From contig SGZL01000008.1 in the NCBI GenBank assembly GCA_004213955.1, positions 1 through 41,457 on the forward strand: 41,457 bases of DNA, in the 5' to 3' direction. Both the position numbers and the translations under genes were made by a program. Origin of the DNA: Gammaproteobacteria bacterium. Lineage in GTDB: Bacteria; Pseudomonadota; Gammaproteobacteria; Magnimaribacterales; AG-339-G14. Below are positions 1 through 15,554 of the stretch, piece by piece; positions within the stretch are counted from its first letter, which is position 1, and each line of letters opens with the position of its first letter. The notes below the pieces were generated by a model that had not been told where the DNA came from, ran no database searches, and saw nothing but the letters and a program-made list of their open reading frames with translations.

Positions 1-1784
1 AACAAACAATATTCCTCCTCTGTTCCTGCAACAACTCCTGCAAAAGTAGAACCAGACTGAGAGTTAATGCTACTAGAAACTGGATCCCCTTGGCCTCTTG
101 CGGAAGGCAATTTATGAATTGGCAAAGTAAATGCTTTTCCAAAACTATCGATTATTACTGCATTTTGACTATTTCTGGCCGCTATTGAAGAAAGATAGTC
201 ATCCCCTTCTCTGTATTGTAGGCTTTCAGGATCTATCTCATGACCTTTAGCGGCTCTAATCCATCCTCTTTTAGATAACACAACAGTCATAGGATCATTT
301 GAAATTAAATCTTTCTCATCGAAAGCTTTAGCTTCTTCTGCTTCTACTATATTACTATTTCGCTCGTCACCATATTCATCTAAATCTTCTTTGAGTTCTT
401 TTTTTAATAAAGTTTTTAATCTGCTCGAAGAAGCTAGAATTTTTTCGATACCTTTTGCTTCAGTTGAAAGATCTTTTTTCTCAAGCAAAATCGCTTCCTC
501 TTCTAATTTTGCTAACTGTCTTAAACGTATATCTAAAATTGCGTTTGCTTGTATTTCAGATAACTTAAACTTTTTCATTAAAGCTTTTTTTGGCTTGTCA
601 TGTGTTCTAATAATTTTTATAACTTCATCAAGGTTCAAGTAGGCTTTTAATAAACCATCTAAAATATGTAGCCGATCATTTACCCAATCTAATCGATGTT
701 GAAGTCTTCTTTTTACGGTTTCTGTTCTAAACTTTATCCATTCTTTTAAGATCCCCTTGAGGTCAAAAACTCTCGGCTTTCCATTGAGACCAATGGCGTT
801 AAGATTAGCTCGAACATTTTTTTGCAACTCTGTAGTTGCAAATAAATGACTCATTAAAGCATTTTTATCAATTCTATTAGATCGAGGTACTATGATTATT
901 CTTACTGGATTTGTTTCATCGCTTTCGTCTCTTAGGTCCTCAATCATAGTAATTTTTTTTGAGTCAATTTGTGATGCTATTTGCTCAAGTATTTTTGAAG
1001 ATGAGACTTGATAAGGAAGCGAATTAATGACTATTTCTCCATTTTCAACTTCGTAAGTGGCTCTTAATTTAATAGAACCTCTTCCCGAAGTATAAATTTC
1101 TTCAAGCTCTTCTCTTGAAGAGATGATTTCAGCTTTTGTAGGGAAATCGGGACTTGGTACAAAGTTCATCAAATCTTTAGTTGAAAGTTTAGGAGAATCT
1201 AAAAGACCTATAGTTGCTTGAACGACTTCTTTTAAGTTATGAGGAGGAATGTCCGTCGCCATTCCCACAGCAATTCCAGAAGCTCCGTTTAAAAGAACAT
1301 TGGGCAATCTAGATGGTAAAAATTTTGGCTCTATTAACGTACCATCAAAATTTGGCATCCAATCAACCGTACCTTGAGAAATTTCAGTTAAAAGATTTTG
1401 TGAATAAGAAGAAAGTCTGCATTCAGTATATCGCATGGCAGCAAAACTTTTTGGATCATCTAAAGAACCGAAATTTCCTTGGCCTTCAATTAATGGATAT
1501 CTTGTTGAAAATTCTTGAGCCATCAGCACCATGGCTTCGTATGCAGCGCCGTCACCATGAGGATGGAATTTTCCAATTACATCTCCAACTGTTCTCGCAC
1601 TTTTTTTAAATTTTGCGGAGGATTTTAAACCCAGCTCTGACATCGCATATACAATTCTTCTTTGCACTGGTTTAAGGCCATCTCCAACAAAAGGTAAAGC
1701 TCTATCCAATATTACATACATAGAATATTCTAAATATGCTTTTTCGGCATAACCGCCTATTGGCAAGCTTTCTTCTTTACTCAT
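1..1784 (-). CDS. parC: DNA topoisomerase IV subunit A, 3' end cut by window
   Basis: This is the breakage-reunion subunit of topoisomerase IV, which with ParE decatenates daughter chromosomes. Translating the minus strand from the ATG at 1784 gives an uninterrupted frame of about 594 residues to the window edge; E. coli ParC has about 750, so the C-terminal beta-pinwheel is mostly missing. It opens like ParC ([25 protein letters not shown] near residue 20, abbreviated), and the catalytic tyrosine is Y119 in AAMRYTECR. The quinolone-pocket motif reads [10 protein letters not shown] (74-83), with glycine where E. coli has Ser80. The ATG overlaps the parE stop by 8 bases, which implies translational coupling with parE. 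GyrA is unlikely because the partner is clearly ParE. Confidence 0.96.
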   Translation of the reverse strand, partial: MSKEESLPIGGYAEKAYLEYSMYVILDRALPFVGDGLKPVQRRIVYAMSELGLKSSAKFKKSARTVGDVIGKFHPHGDGAAYEAMVLMAQEFSTRYPLIEGQGNFGSLDDPKSFAAMRYTECRLSSYSQNLLTEISQGTVDWMPNFDGTLIEPKFLPSRLPNVLLNGASGIAVGMATDIPPHNLKEVVQATIGLLDSPKLSTKDLMNFVPSPDFPTKAEIISSREELEEIYTSGRGSIKLRATYEVENGEIVINSLPYQVSSSKILEQIASQIDSKKITMIEDLRDESDETNPVRIIIVPRSNRIDKNALMSHLFATTELQKNVRANLNAIGLNGKPRVFDLKGILKEWIKFRTETVKRRLQHRLDWVNDRLHILDGLLKAYLNLDEVIKIIRTHDKPKKALMKKFKLSEIQANAILDIRLRQLAKLEEEAILLEKKDLSTEAKGIEKILASSSRLKTLLKKELKEDLDEYGDERNSNIVEAEEAKAFDEKDLISNDPMTVVLSKRGWIRAAKGHEIDPESLQYREGDDYLSSIAARNSQNAVIIDSFGKAFTLPIHKLPSARGQGDPVSSSINSQSGSTFAGVVAGTEEEYCL

Positions 1785-3672
1785 TTAAACTAGCGAGATC
1801 TCCTTTTGTTTCTAACCAATTTTTTCTATCTCCTGCACGCTTCTTTGACAACAACATATCCATTAACGATGTAGAGGTGTTTCCTTTCTCTAAAGTGAGT
1901 TTTAAAAGTCTTCTTCCGTCCAGTTCCATTGTTGTCTCACGTAATTGACTAGGATTCATTTCTCCAAGCCCTTTAAATCTTTGGATCTCAATTTTCTTTT
2001 GTTTATTTTTTGAATTTAATTGCTTTACTATTTTTTCTTTTTCATCTTCATCCAAGGCATAAAATACTTCTTTTCCTTGATCAATCCTGAATAAGGGAGG
2101 TTGAGCTATAAAGACATGTCCAGCTTCAACCAAAGGCCTGAAATGCTTCAAAAATAATGCACAAATAAGCGTAGCAATGTGCGCACCATCAGTATCTGCA
2201 TCGGCCAGAATACAAATTTTTCCATATCTTAAATTATCGAGAGTCTTACAACCTGGCTCAAGACCTAAAGCCATAGCGATATCTTTAACCTCTTGTGATT
2301 GCGTAACAGCATCCGTATCAACTTCCCAAGTATTTAAAATTTTACCCTTAAGCGACATTACAGCTTGAAATTTTCTATTTCTTGCTTGTTTAGCCGATCC
2401 TCCTGCAGACTCTCCTTCAACTAAAAATAGTTCTGTTTCTGAAATTTCTCCAGAAACACAATCGGATAATTTGCCGGGGAGAGTTATTCCTTTAGTGATC
2501 TTCTTTCTTTCAACCTTTTGACTTGCTTTGACTCGTGCTTGAGCATTTTCAATAGCAATAAAAGCTATTTCTTCAGCTGCTTCAGTATGCTGGTTCAACC
2601 ATATTGCGAGGCTGTCCTTAGAAATTGAGGAAGCTACATTTTGGAAATCTTTTGAAGATAACTTTTCTTTAGTTTGTCCGCTAAATTGAGGATCTGTAAG
2701 TTTAGCTGATAAAACAAAGTTACAATTTTTCCATACGTCGTCAGATGTTATTTTAACTCCTCTAGGTATTAGTTTTCTGTAGTCACAAAATTCTTTCAGT
2801 GCCTCGGTCATTCCGCTTTTCATTCCATTGACATGAGTTCCGCCTTGAGGAGTTGGTATAAGATTTACATAACTTTCCGAAATTTTTTCCTTTTCGCCTC
2901 TTTCCCATACTAGAGCCCAAGATAAAGCTGAATCTTTATCTGAATGATCTCCTATAATTGGCTTTTCAGGAATATAAAGACCTTCACCTAATTCATTTGC
3001 TAAATAATCTCCCAAACCGTCTACAAAACACCATTCCTCTTTAATTTTAGAGATTTCATCTTTATATTTTATGGTGAGTCCAGGACATAGGACTGCTTTC
3101 GCTCTTAAGGCATTAGATAGATTTTTTGAAGAAATTTTTTCCGTATCGAAAAAAATTGAGTCTGGTTTAAAAATAACTTTTGTTCCAGTATTTCTTTGCC
3201 CTACTACATCGATTTTTTTTAAATCTTTTTTTTTCAAACTATCAGCAAATTCAATTGCGAACTTGGAACCATCTCTCTTAATTTCTGCTTTAAGATAAGT
3301 TGAAAGCGCGTTTACCACAGAAACTCCAACCCCATGGAGACCACCAGAAAAAGTGTATTCTTTATTTGAAAATTTTGCTCCGGCGTGCAATCTAGAAAAA
3401 ATTAATTCTACACCTGGCACTTTTTCTTCAGGATGCATATCAACTGGCATGCCTCTCCCATCATCTTCTACAGTGATAGAATTATCTTTATTTAAACAAA
3501 CTGATATCTCTTTTGCGTAGCCTGCAATTGCTTCATCAACACTATTATCTACGACTTCCATAACTAGGTGATTTGGGCTAGTGGTATCGGTATACATACC
3601 AGGTCTTTTTCTAACGGGCTCTAATCCCGATAAGACCTCAATTGACTCAGCGGTATATTTTGAGTTAGCCAA
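1777..3672 (-). CDS. parE: DNA topoisomerase IV subunit B
   Basis: ATPase subunit of topoisomerase IV, 631 residues (E. coli ParE 630). The GHKL ATPase domain shows VVDNSVDEA near residue 40, DDGRGMPVD near 70 and the [15 protein letters not shown] lid motif near 110. The TOPRIM domain carries [18 protein letters not shown] and [12 protein letters not shown], and the C-terminal [11 protein letters not shown] motif is present. Lengths and motifs favour ParE over GyrB, which has a longer TOPRIM region in gammaproteobacteria. The start codon is TTG at 3672: the protein aligns with E. coli from its first residues and the next methionine (PGMY, about residue 26) is too late. It begins 2 bases after the peroxiredoxin stop, so the two genes are probably cotranscribed. 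Confidence 0.97.
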   Translation of the reverse strand: MANSKYTAESIEVLSGLEPVRKRPGMYTDTTSPNHLVMEVVDNSVDEAIAGYAKEISVCLNKDNSITVEDDGRGMPVDMHPEEKVPGVELIFSRLHAGAKFSNKEYTFSGGLHGVGVSVVNALSTYLKAEIKRDGSKFAIEFADSLKKKDLKKIDVVGQRNTGTKVIFKPDSIFFDTEKISSKNLSNALRAKAVLCPGLTIKYKDEISKIKEEWCFVDGLGDYLANELGEGLYIPEKPIIGDHSDKDSALSWALVWERGEKEKISESYVNLIPTPQGGTHVNGMKSGMTEALKEFCDYRKLIPRGVKITSDDVWKNCNFVLSAKLTDPQFSGQTKEKLSSKDFQNVASSISKDSLAIWLNQHTEAAEEIAFIAIENAQARVKASQKVERKKITKGITLPGKLSDCVSGEISETELFLVEGESAGGSAKQARNRKFQAVMSLKGKILNTWEVDTDAVTQSQEVKDIAMALGLEPGCKTLDNLRYGKICILADADTDGAHIATLICALFLKHFRPLVEAGHVFIAQPPLFRIDQGKEVFYALDEDEKEKIVKQLNSKNKQKKIEIQRFKGLGEMNPSQLRETTMELDGRRLLKLTLEKGNTSTSLMDMLLSKKRAGDRKNWLETKGDLASLNE

Positions 3673-3674
3673 AA

Positions 3675-4151
3675 TTAAAGATTATTTAGTAAATTTTCTG
3701 CTGTACTTACTTCTAGGGCGGTTCCCGCTTCTACGAAAACTGATTCAAGGACATTATTGCTGGCAACAGCAGCATATCTTGCTGAAATCTCTCCAAAACC
3801 AATCATTGAAGCATCTGCTAGAAGGCCCATGGCTTTAGAGAACTCTCCATTTCCATCGGATAGGAAAGTTACTTTGTCAGATGCTTCCAAGTTCTTCTCC
3901 CACGCTTTCATTACAAAAGCATTGTTAACTGCTAAGCAAACAATTTCATCAATGCCTTTTGAAAGGATTTCTTGAGATTTTTCTATATAACCTGGAAGTT
4001 GGATTGAACAAGTTGATGAGAATGCACTCGGTACAGAAACGATAACTACTTTTTTATCAGCCAAATATTCAGTGCTTTCAATGGTATCTATTCCTTTTTC
4101 CCCAAGCTTAAATAGCTTAGCTGAAGGTAATTCTTCCCCAACTTTAATCAT
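3675..4151 (-). CDS. Prx5-type peroxiredoxin (AhpC/TSA-redoxin family)
   Basis: Thiol peroxidase of the Prx5 group, 158 residues, expected to reduce H2O2 or organic peroxides in the cytoplasm. The active-site segment VPSAFSSTCS matches the Prx5 consensus PGAFTPTCS, with the peroxidatic cysteine at C48. C72 sits where Prx5 proteins often carry a second cysteine, and I see no C-terminal resolving cysteine, so a 1-Cys cycle with external thiol reductant is likely. The Prx5 signature before the C-terminal strand appears as GLLADASMIGFGEISARYA. A strong Shine-Dalgarno (rc AGGAGAGG) lies just before the ATG. It sits between thiC and parE in a tight minus-strand run; the functional link to either is not obvious. 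Confidence 0.9.
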   Translation of the reverse strand: MIKVGEELPSAKLFKLGEKGIDTIESTEYLADKKVVIVSVPSAFSSTCSIQLPGYIEKSQEILSKGIDEIVCLAVNNAFVMKAWEKNLEASDKVTFLSDGNGEFSKAMGLLADASMIGFGEISARYAAVASNNVLESVFVEAGTALEVSTAENLLNNL

Positions 4152-4159
4152 ATCCTCTC

Positions 4160-5953
<1,794 letters not shown>

Positions 5954-6043
5954 TTAACAAAATTGTTTTTTTAAAAAAAAACGTATTTTTATATAAAATT
6001 ATAATCATTTGTATAATGTTTACAGTGTCAACTTTAAATAATA

Positions 6044-6049
6044 TATAAT
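6044..6049 (+). promoter_or_regulatory. candidate -10 box of tolC, leaderless geometry
   Basis: Perfect TATAAT, separated by exactly 6 bases from the GTG start at 6056. A TTTACA hexamer (6019-6024) lies 19 bases upstream. The expected transcription start coincides with the start codon. The same TATAAT-6-start spacing recurs at coaD and lptM. Other TATAAT matches at 6000-6005 and 6012-6017 could serve instead. Confidence 0.5.
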
Positions 6050-6055
6050 TTATAA

Positions 6056-7396
6056 GTGTTTAAATTAAATTTTCTTGTCTTTTTACTCAGTTTTTCACTT
6101 TTTACGAACGGGAACTCACTATCTCTTGCTGAGGTTTACGAAATTGCACTTGATAAGGATCCTGAATTAAAAATCGCAGAAGCTACCTATCGCGCTGAAA
6201 AAGAAGCTAAAGCTAAAGGAATTGCTGGTCTTTTGCCAAGTTTAACTACCAGAGGTGTAACTAGTTGGAATGAGTCGGAAGTACTTCGAGGATCTCAATC
6301 CACCTTTTTTGATGGTACAGGAAACAACACTTATGGGTATTCTGCTGATTTAATACAGCCCATCTTTAGAGTCGATAGATGGTTCCAATTTAGCCAAGGA
6401 AAAGCAATGAGTGAAATAGCTAAAGCAAAGTTTGCTTTTGCCCAACAAGAAACTATAACAAGAGTATCAATAACATATTTCAATTTATTAAAAGCGATTA
6501 AAAATTTAGAAGTAGCTAAAGCAGAAGAAAGTGCTATTAAAAGACAAAGAGATATAGCAAAAAGACTTTTTGAGGAAGGTGTTTCCTCAGTAACTAATTT
6601 TCAAGAGGCTCAAGCGTTTTATGACCTATCTCAAGTTTCCAGGATTGCTAGCCAAGGACAATTAGAATTTGCTCGTGAGGCATTAATAGCAATTATTGGG
6701 GAGGCGCCAGATTTATCTGATCTGAACGAGACCTATCCTATTAGTTCTCCCAACCCTAAATCTCAAGAACAATGGGTTGGTATGGGCTTAACAAATAATT
6801 TTTCCTTAAAGGCTGCAAAACTTGCAACACGAGCTTCTAAGAGAAATGCACAGAGCAAACTTTCTGATCATTTTCCTGATGTTGATCTTGTTGCCAATGT
6901 TACTCGCAACAACAGCAGACAGCCCTCTTTCGCAGGCGGAAATTTTAGTTTTGAAGAAAATTATATTGAAGATAGAAAATATAGCCTTCAATTTTCCTGG
7001 CCTTTAATGGCAGGTGGACTTATAAGTTCAGAAAGAAGAGAGGCTTATGCGAATTTTGAAAAAGCTCAACAAGAAGAAATTTTAATGGAAAGAAAAATTA
7101 AACAACAAATCAAGTCTTCCTATTCTTCGGTACTCACAAACTCAGCCAATGTTAAAGCTCGTGAACAAGCTCTTAAGTCTTCCCAATCGGCTCTACGCGC
7201 CACTCAATTCGGATACGAATCTAACACAAGGAATATCGTAGATTTACTAAATGCAGAAAGAAATTTTTTCTCAGCACAGAGAGATTTTAATTCTTCTAAG
7301 TATGATTTTATTATTGCAGAGCTTAATTTAAAGTTGTCTGCTGGGATATTATCTCCTTCGGATATCTATGACATCAGTAATTTCATGACAAATTAA
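6056..7396 (+). CDS. tolC: TolC-family outer membrane efflux/secretion channel
   Basis: 446-residue outer membrane channel of the TolC/OEP family, expected to form the trimeric periplasm-spanning tunnel for RND/ABC efflux pumps or type I secretion. An N-terminal signal peptide covers about residues 1-25 (hydrophobic FLVFLLSFSLF, then SLAEVYEIALDKDPEL, the typical first OEP repeat). Two long helical repeats follow, the second around LGLTNNFSLKAAKLA to NIVDLLNAERNFFSAQRDF, which is the signature end of the second repeat. The start is GTG. It is divergent from thiC and followed 1 base later by mutM. No inner-membrane pump partner is in the window, consistent with a general-purpose TolC. Confidence 0.9.
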   Translation: MFKLNFLVFLLSFSLFTNGNSLSLAEVYEIALDKDPELKIAEATYRAEKEAKAKGIAGLLPSLTTRGVTSWNESEVLRGSQSTFFDGTGNNTYGYSADLIQPIFRVDRWFQFSQGKAMSEIAKAKFAFAQQETITRVSITYFNLLKAIKNLEVAKAEESAIKRQRDIAKRLFEEGVSSVTNFQEAQAFYDLSQVSRIASQGQLEFAREALIAIIGEAPDLSDLNETYPISSPNPKSQEQWVGMGLTNNFSLKAAKLATRASKRNAQSKLSDHFPDVDLVANVTRNNSRQPSFAGGNFSFEENYIEDRKYSLQFSWPLMAGGLISSERREAYANFEKAQQEEILMERKIKQQIKSSYSSVLTNSANVKAREQALKSSQSALRATQFGYESNTRNIVDLLNAERNFFSAQRDFNSSKYDFIIAELNLKLSAGILSPSDIYDISNFMTN

Positions 7397-7397
7397 A

Positions 7398-8734
<1,337 letters not shown>

Positions 8735-8750
8735 CCTGAGTTATGAAAGC

Positions 8751-10909
<2,159 letters not shown>

Positions 10910-10938
10910 TAAACTTGTATTAATTTACCCTTATTTGA

Positions 10939-10954
10939 TATATTGTTAAATATA
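10939..10954. promoter_or_regulatory. AT-rich inverted repeat in katG/oxyR gap
   Basis: TATATT-GTTA-AATATA, an imperfectly informative AT-only dyad centred about 33 bases from the stronger dyad at 10972-10988. LysR-type regulators bind paired sites of this kind, so it may be the second half of an OxyR tetramer site. Chance is plausible in such AT-rich DNA. Confidence 0.3.
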
Positions 10955-10967
10955 TATTTTTCTAATT

Positions 10968-10973
10968 TATAAT
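10968..10973 (+). promoter_or_regulatory. candidate -10 box of oxyR
   Basis: Perfect TATAAT 19 bases before the oxyR ATG. The predicted start falls inside the adjacent perfect inverted repeat, so a protein bound there would block transcription. Confidence 0.45.
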
Positions 10974-10988
10974 TCGATAAAATCGAAT
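10972..10988. promoter_or_regulatory. perfect 7-bp inverted repeat, probable OxyR site
   Basis: ATTCGAT-AAA-ATCGAAT, a perfect dyad that contains the T-N11-A spacing of LysR-type operators. It overlaps the oxyR -10 box and expected start site and ends 4 bases before the ATG. Its position suggests autorepression of oxyR with activation of divergent katG, the arrangement known for other OxyR-katG pairs. Confidence 0.6.
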
Positions 10989-10992
10989 ATCA

Positions 10993-11904
10993 ATGATCAC
11001 ATTAAAACAAATTAATTATGCAATTGCAGTAGCTGAAACTCTTCATTTCAAAAAAGCTGCGGAAAAATGTTTTGTCTCCCCTTCCACATTAAGCAACGCG
11101 ATAACAGAAATGGAGTCTCAACTTGGTATTAACATTTTTGAGCGTGACAATAAAAAAGTTATTGTCACTAACTTAGGTCAATCAATAATTGAAAAAGCAA
11201 AGAATATTAAAAATGAAATTGAAAACATCAATAAGTTGAGCGAACTTAATTCGAAGCTTTTTTCGAATTCAATTTCTCTAGGAATAATACCAACTATTGG
11301 GCCTTTCCTTCTTCCAGTTCTTTTGCCAAGAATAAAAAAAGATTTCCCAAATTTAAACTTAAATATTTTTGAAGCCCAAACCGATGTTCTCTTAAAAAAA
11401 ATATCTTCTGGAGAGATAGAAATGGCAATTATGGCCTTACCATTTCAAACTTCTGGTTATAGAGTGAACAAGTTTTGGAATGAAAATTTTTTTTGGATTA
11501 CAAAAAAAGAAGATCCCAGAGCTGTTGGCACTTCAATTAAAGCAAAAGATTTAGATTTATCTGAATTGATAATGCTAGAGGAAGGCAATTGTTTAAAAGA
11601 CCATATCTTAAATGCTTGTAAGATAAAAAATACTTCAAAGATTACGTTTAATGCCTCGACCTTGAGCACTTCAATTGAACTTGTCAAAGGAGGGATAGGA
11701 ACCACGCTTGTTCCAGAGATGGCGGTGACTAAACTAATAACTGACAATCCGGAATTATCTAAATTAAAACTTGATGAAAAAGGCCCTCACAGAGAAATAG
11801 CTTTAATATCTAGAAAAAATTATGCTGGAGATAGAGAAATTAAACACTTAGTAAAACTATTTTCCGAAGAATTAAGAAATCACAAAAATATTCAAATCAA
11901 TTAG
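10993..11904 (+). CDS. oxyR: peroxide-sensing LysR-type regulator OxyR
   Basis: 303-residue LysR-type regulator. The N-terminal winged helix (residues 1-60) contains the family motif [27 protein letters not shown]. The effector domain has [15 protein letters not shown], where C200 and C209 have the same nine-residue spacing as the E. coli OxyR redox pair C199/C208; this decides OxyR over a generic LysR protein. [14 protein letters not shown] near residue 235 is also OxyR-like. It is divergent from katG over a 103-base gap, and its stop codon overlaps that of convergent corC. Confidence 0.92.
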   Translation: MITLKQINYAIAVAETLHFKKAAEKCFVSPSTLSNAITEMESQLGINIFERDNKKVIVTNLGQSIIEKAKNIKNEIENINKLSELNSKLFSNSISLGIIPTIGPFLLPVLLPRIKKDFPNLNLNIFEAQTDVLLKKISSGEIEMAIMALPFQTSGYRVNKFWNENFFWITKKEDPRAVGTSIKAKDLDLSELIMLEEGNCLKDHILNACKIKNTSKITFNASTLSTSIELVKGGIGTTLVPEMAVTKLITDNPELSKLKLDEKGPHREIALISRKNYAGDREIKHLVKLFSEELRNHKNIQIN

Positions 11905-12788
11905 TTTTTAATTTCTACTTTAAGTTTTTTAATTTGCCTTTTATTTGAAGAAATAATACTGAATTTTAAATTATCAATTTTTATTGACTCTCCTGTTTTT
12001 GGAAATCTTCCAAACTTATTCGAAACGATGCCGCCAATGGTGTCAAAGTCTTCATCCGAAAAATTAGTGGAAAAATTTTTATTAAATTCTTCAATCTCTG
12101 TAATTGCTTGAACAGCGAATTCTGTTTCAGATTTTTGAATAATTTTTGTCTGCTCCCCAATATCTGTCTCATCTTCAATTTCGCCAACTATTTCTTCAAG
12201 TACATCTTCAATAGTTACCAAACCGCTTACTTCTCCAAATTCATCAACAACGAGTGCCATATGACTTCTATTAGATTTAAATTCATCTAGTAAGACATTT
12301 ATCTTTTTACTCTCAGGTATGTGATTAACGGGTCTTACTATTTCTTGCACTTCAAACTCATTAATATTGAGACCTTCGTTTATCAATCCTGGAGCAAACT
12401 TCAATAAATCTTTAGCAAGTAATATTCCAACAATTTTAGACTCGTCCTCATTAAAAACTGGAAATCTAGAATGTGAAGATTTTACTACTTTATTAACTAG
12501 CTGATCGGTACTGTCTGTCTCGTTTATTGAGATCATCTGTGATCTTGGAACCATTACATCTCTTACTGGTATCGATGCAAACTCAATGGTTTCTTCCATC
12601 ATCTCTAGAACATCTTTGTCGATTATGTTGTTTTCTTCTGCCTCTTTTAAAACAGATGCTAACTCATTTTGATTGACGGGCTTAAAAGAGATTTTCCTAT
12701 AAATCTCTCTTAAATTATTTCTTATTCTCTTGAATACGCCCAGCTTTTGATCCAACTGAGCCTCAGTACTTGGAGGTTCTTCTTTCAT
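11901..12788 (-). CDS. corC: CBS-domain protein CorC/YbeX (Mg/Co homeostasis)
   Basis: 295 residues with two CBS motifs (starting around [13 protein letters not shown], residue 75, and [18 protein letters not shown], residue 140) and a C-terminal CorC/HlyC domain ([21 protein letters not shown]). Genetic work in enterobacteria links this family to Mg/Co resistance and, more recently, ribosome assembly or stress. It is the last gene of the miaB-phoH-ybeY-corC run, 1 base after ybeY. There is no transmembrane segment, so it is the soluble YbeX type rather than the membrane DUF21 type. Confidence 0.93.
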   Translation of the reverse strand: MKEEPPSTEAQLDQKLGVFKRIRNNLREIYRKISFKPVNQNELASVLKEAEENNIIDKDVLEMMEETIEFASIPVRDVMVPRSQMISINETDSTDQLVNKVVKSSHSRFPVFNEDESKIVGILLAKDLLKFAPGLINEGLNINEFEVQEIVRPVNHIPESKKINVLLDEFKSNRSHMALVVDEFGEVSGLVTIEDVLEEIVGEIEDETDIGEQTKIIQKSETEFAVQAITEIEEFNKNFSTNFSDEDFDTIGGIVSNKFGRFPKTGESIKIDNLKFSIISSNKRQIKKLKVEIKN

Positions 12789-12789
12789 C

Positions 12790-13251
12790 CTAATAAGGAT
12801 CTCCCGCGGATATACTTTTCATTATTTTCTTTTCAACGCTCTCCATCTTGTTTCCTTCGTCTTTATTAACATGATCAAATCCTATTAAGTGAAGAAGGCC
12901 GTGGATTATCATATGTTTTAATCTATTTTCAAAGATTTTTTTATATTTTTTTGATTCTTCGTAAATTATCTCTTCACATAAAGCAATTTCACCAATTAGG
13001 GTTTTTTCATCCCCGACTGGAAAATTTTTAGGCATTTCAAAAGATAAAACGTTGGTGGGTTTGTCTTTGTTTCTGTAAGTTTTATTTAATAATTTCATTT
13101 CCTCGGAACTAACAAAACTTAAATTTAACTGGTGATTTTTTGTGAATTTGTATTCAACGGTTTTTAATACTTCTTCAACAATGTTTAAAATTTCTGCTTT
13201 AGATAATTTGATGAATTTTGAAGATTTGAAATTATTCAGAATAAGGTGCAT
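12790..13251 (-). CDS. ybeY: endoribonuclease YbeY (rRNA maturation)
   Basis: Single-strand endoribonuclease for 16S rRNA 3' maturation and ribosome quality control. About 153 residues. The zinc-binding signature [11 protein letters not shown] near residue 118 gives the three histidines, and [13 protein letters not shown] near residue 60 is the other conserved block. I chose the ATG at 13251; a TTG one codon earlier is in frame, but the ATG overlaps the phoH stop as TGATG, the usual coupling form. Lies between phoH and corC as in E. coli. Confidence 0.95.
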   Translation of the reverse strand: MHLILNNFKSSKFIKLSKAEILNIVEEVLKTVEYKFTKNHQLNLSFVSSEEMKLLNKTYRNKDKPTNVLSFEMPKNFPVGDEKTLIGEIALCEEIIYEESKKYKKIFENRLKHMIIHGLLHLIGFDHVNKDEGNKMESVEKKIMKSISAGDPY

Positions 13252-14222
13252 CAATCTTTTTTTCGCTCGTAGGCTTCAATAATTTTCTGAACTAAATTAT
13301 GTCTTACGACGTCGTCTGCATGAAAATAATGAAAAGCAATATCATTCTGACCATCTAATATTTTAACAGCATCTGATAAACCGGATGGGGTGCCTTTTGG
13401 TAAATCTGTTTGAGTGATATCCCCTGTAACCACAGCCGTTGAGCCGAAACCTATTCTTGTAAGAAACATTTTCATTTGAGCTGGAGTACAATTTTGGGCT
13501 TCATCTAAAATTAAAAAAGCATCATTCAAGGTCCTTCCTCTCATGTAAGCAAGAGGTGCGACTTCTATTTTTCCATTTTCAATCAATCTACCGACTTTTT
13601 CTGAGCCCATCATGTCAAACAAAGCGTCATAAAGCGGTCGAAGATAAGGATCTACTTTTTGAGAGAGATCGCCAGGCAAAAATCCAAGATGCTCGCCAGC
13701 TTCAACGGCGGGCCGAGTCAAAATAATTTTATTTACCTTTTCTTCAACAAACATATTTACCGCAGCGGCAACAGCAATATAAGTTTTACCTGTTCCAGCT
13801 GGTCCCACTCCAAATGCTATATCGTGATCTAAAATTGACTGGACAAATTTTTCTTGAGCTTTATTTCTTGGTGTTACGTAAAGTTTTGGCGTTTGAATAG
13901 TGAAATCTTTTTCAGTTTCTAACTCAAAAATCGTCCCGTTCGAATCTGAAGCCGTTCCATTTAATGCTCTGCAAATAGAAAAGTGAACCTCATCAGGAGA
14001 CACAGAATCTCTAGTCTCTGCAAGAGAGGCTAAATCTTCAAGAATCATCCTTGCTTTAACTACGTTATTTTTTTCACCAGAAATAGAAAAACTATTTCCT
14101 CTGCTCTTAATCTTTATTGCCAGAGAGTTTTCAATTTGTTCTATGTTTGAATTTACAGGCCCGCAAATAAGAGAGAGATTCTGTGTCTCTATTTCAGGAA
14201 GTTTAAATTTTAATTTCGGCAT
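13251..14222 (-). CDS. ybeZ: PhoH-like ATPase (YbeZ)
   Basis: 323-residue PhoH-family P-loop ATPase, partner of YbeY in ribosome/RNA metabolism. A KH-like N-terminal region (1-90) precedes the ATPase domain with Walker A GPAGTGKTYIAVAAA near residue 139 and Walker B AFLILDEAQNC near residue 235, followed by TGDITQTDLP. Neighbours miaB upstream (3 bases) and ybeY downstream (1-base stop/start overlap) match E. coli order. Confidence 0.95.
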   Translation of the reverse strand: MPKLKFKLPEIETQNLSLICGPVNSNIEQIENSLAIKIKSRGNSFSISGEKNNVVKARMILEDLASLAETRDSVSPDEVHFSICRALNGTASDSNGTIFELETEKDFTIQTPKLYVTPRNKAQEKFVQSILDHDIAFGVGPAGTGKTYIAVAAAVNMFVEEKVNKIILTRPAVEAGEHLGFLPGDLSQKVDPYLRPLYDALFDMMGSEKVGRLIENGKIEVAPLAYMRGRTLNDAFLILDEAQNCTPAQMKMFLTRIGFGSTAVVTGDITQTDLPKGTPSGLSDAVKILDGQNDIAFHYFHADDVVRHNLVQKIIEAYERKKD

Positions 14223-14225
14223 AGA

Positions 14226-15548
14226 TTAGAATCTTTCTAATTTACCTCTTAGTGAGTTTGTCAATTGATCTACTATTTTCAGGTTGACGAATTTTCCAAC
14301 AACATTTGCATCGGTTGCAAAATTTACAACTCTGTTATTTTCAGTTCTGGCTTGCAATTCTCCAGGGTTCTTTTTAGAGACCCCTAAGACTAAACATCTT
14401 TCTAAGCTACCGACCATTTTCCTAGATATTTTAGACGAAAGTTCATTAAGTTTGTGTTGCAGTATTGTTAATCTTTCTTTCTTTGTATCCTTAGAAACGT
14501 TATCTTCCATTTCCGCAGCAGGTGTATTTGGTCTTGGGCTATAAATAAAACTAAAAGATTCATCAAATCCTACTTTTTCTACAATATCTAAAGTATCTTG
14601 GAAATCTTTATCAGTCTCTCCAGGAAAACCGACTATAAAATCTGAAGAAAAACTTATTCCTGGTCTATTTTCTCTTATTCGAGAAATTAGATCTAAGTAG
14701 CTAGCAGCTGAATATCTTCTTCGCATTAACTTAAGAATTCTATCCGATCCACTTTGAACTGGCAGATGCACATGACTTACAAGCTCTGGAGTGTCTTTAT
14801 ATAAATCGACTAAGTCATCCTTAAATTCGAAAGGATGACTGGTGGTGTAGCGAATTCTGTCAATTCCGTTTACCTTAGAGACTTTTTCGATAAGAAATGC
14901 AAGGGATTTTTTTTCATTCTCGAATGTTCCCTTGAAATTATTTACGTTTTGCCCCAGAAGATTTACTTCTCTTACGCCCCTAGAAGCTAACGCTTCTATT
15001 TCGACTAAAATGTCTTCTACTGGCCTACTTACCTCGTGCCCACGCGTATGTGGAACAACGCAAAAAGAACAATACTTGTTACAACCTTCTGCAACTGATA
15101 CAAATGCTGTGACCGTATCAGATGATGATTGTGGTAGGTAATCAAACTTTTCAATTTTTGGAAAACTTATATCTAGTTGTTTTTTTTCAGTATTTGACGC
15201 CTCTTTATATAAATTGGGAAGTCTATGCAGAGTTTGCGGACCGAAAACAATATCAACCGCAGGCGCTCTTTGCGACAATTTTTTTCCTTCTTGGCTAGCG
15301 ACACATCCGCCAATTGCTATTTTGAGGTTTGGATTCTTATCTTTTAATTTTTTCCACCTTCCAATTTGGTGAAAAACTCTCTCTTGAGCTTTCTCTCGAA
15401 TAGAGCAAGTATTTAGGACGAGTAGATCGGCATCTTCGGGAGTATCGGTTGCTGTGAACTCTTCTTTTTCCGATAGAAGATCCAGCATTTTTGCCGAATC
15501 GTATTCGTTCATCTGACAACCATGAGTTTTGATAAAAACTTTTTTCAC
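14226..15548 (-). CDS. miaB: tRNA-i6A37 methylthiotransferase
   Basis: Radical-SAM methylthiotransferase that makes ms2i6A37 in tRNAs reading UNN codons. 440 residues. The UPF0004 N-terminal domain has C11 ([11 protein letters not shown]) and further cysteines in [11 protein letters not shown] and [10 protein letters not shown] for the auxiliary cluster. The radical-SAM motif is [15 protein letters not shown] near residue 155. A TRAM domain closes the protein. The start is GTG at 15548, which aligns with the family N-terminus. It follows orn by 6 bases and leads the ybeZ-ybeY-corC run. Confidence 0.97.
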   Translation of the reverse strand: MKKVFIKTHGCQMNEYDSAKMLDLLSEKEEFTATDTPEDADLLVLNTCSIREKAQERVFHQIGRWKKLKDKNPNLKIAIGGCVASQEGKKLSQRAPAVDIVFGPQTLHRLPNLYKEASNTEKKQLDISFPKIEKFDYLPQSSSDTVTAFVSVAEGCNKYCSFCVVPHTRGHEVSRPVEDILVEIEALASRGVREVNLLGQNVNNFKGTFENEKKSLAFLIEKVSKVNGIDRIRYTTSHPFEFKDDLVDLYKDTPELVSHVHLPVQSGSDRILKLMRRRYSAASYLDLISRIRENRPGISFSSDFIVGFPGETDKDFQDTLDIVEKVGFDESFSFIYSPRPNTPAAEMEDNVSKDTKKERLTILQHKLNELSSKISRKMVGSLERCLVLGVSKKNPGELQARTENNRVVNFATDANVVGKFVNLKIVDQLTNSLRGKLERF

Positions 15549-15554
15549 GACAAA

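Noticed and set aside
391-642. Plus-strand open frame of 83 residues, and many similar short frames opposite parE, thiC, tkt, katG and others
   Set aside because: Each is antisense to a well-supported gene with intact family motifs; these are chance open frames.
5965-5982. T-run/A-run palindrome (GTTTTTTT then AAAAAAAAAC) between thiC and tolC
   Set aside because: Looks like a terminator stem but both flanking genes diverge from it, so no transcript ends here. More likely an A-tract promoter region.
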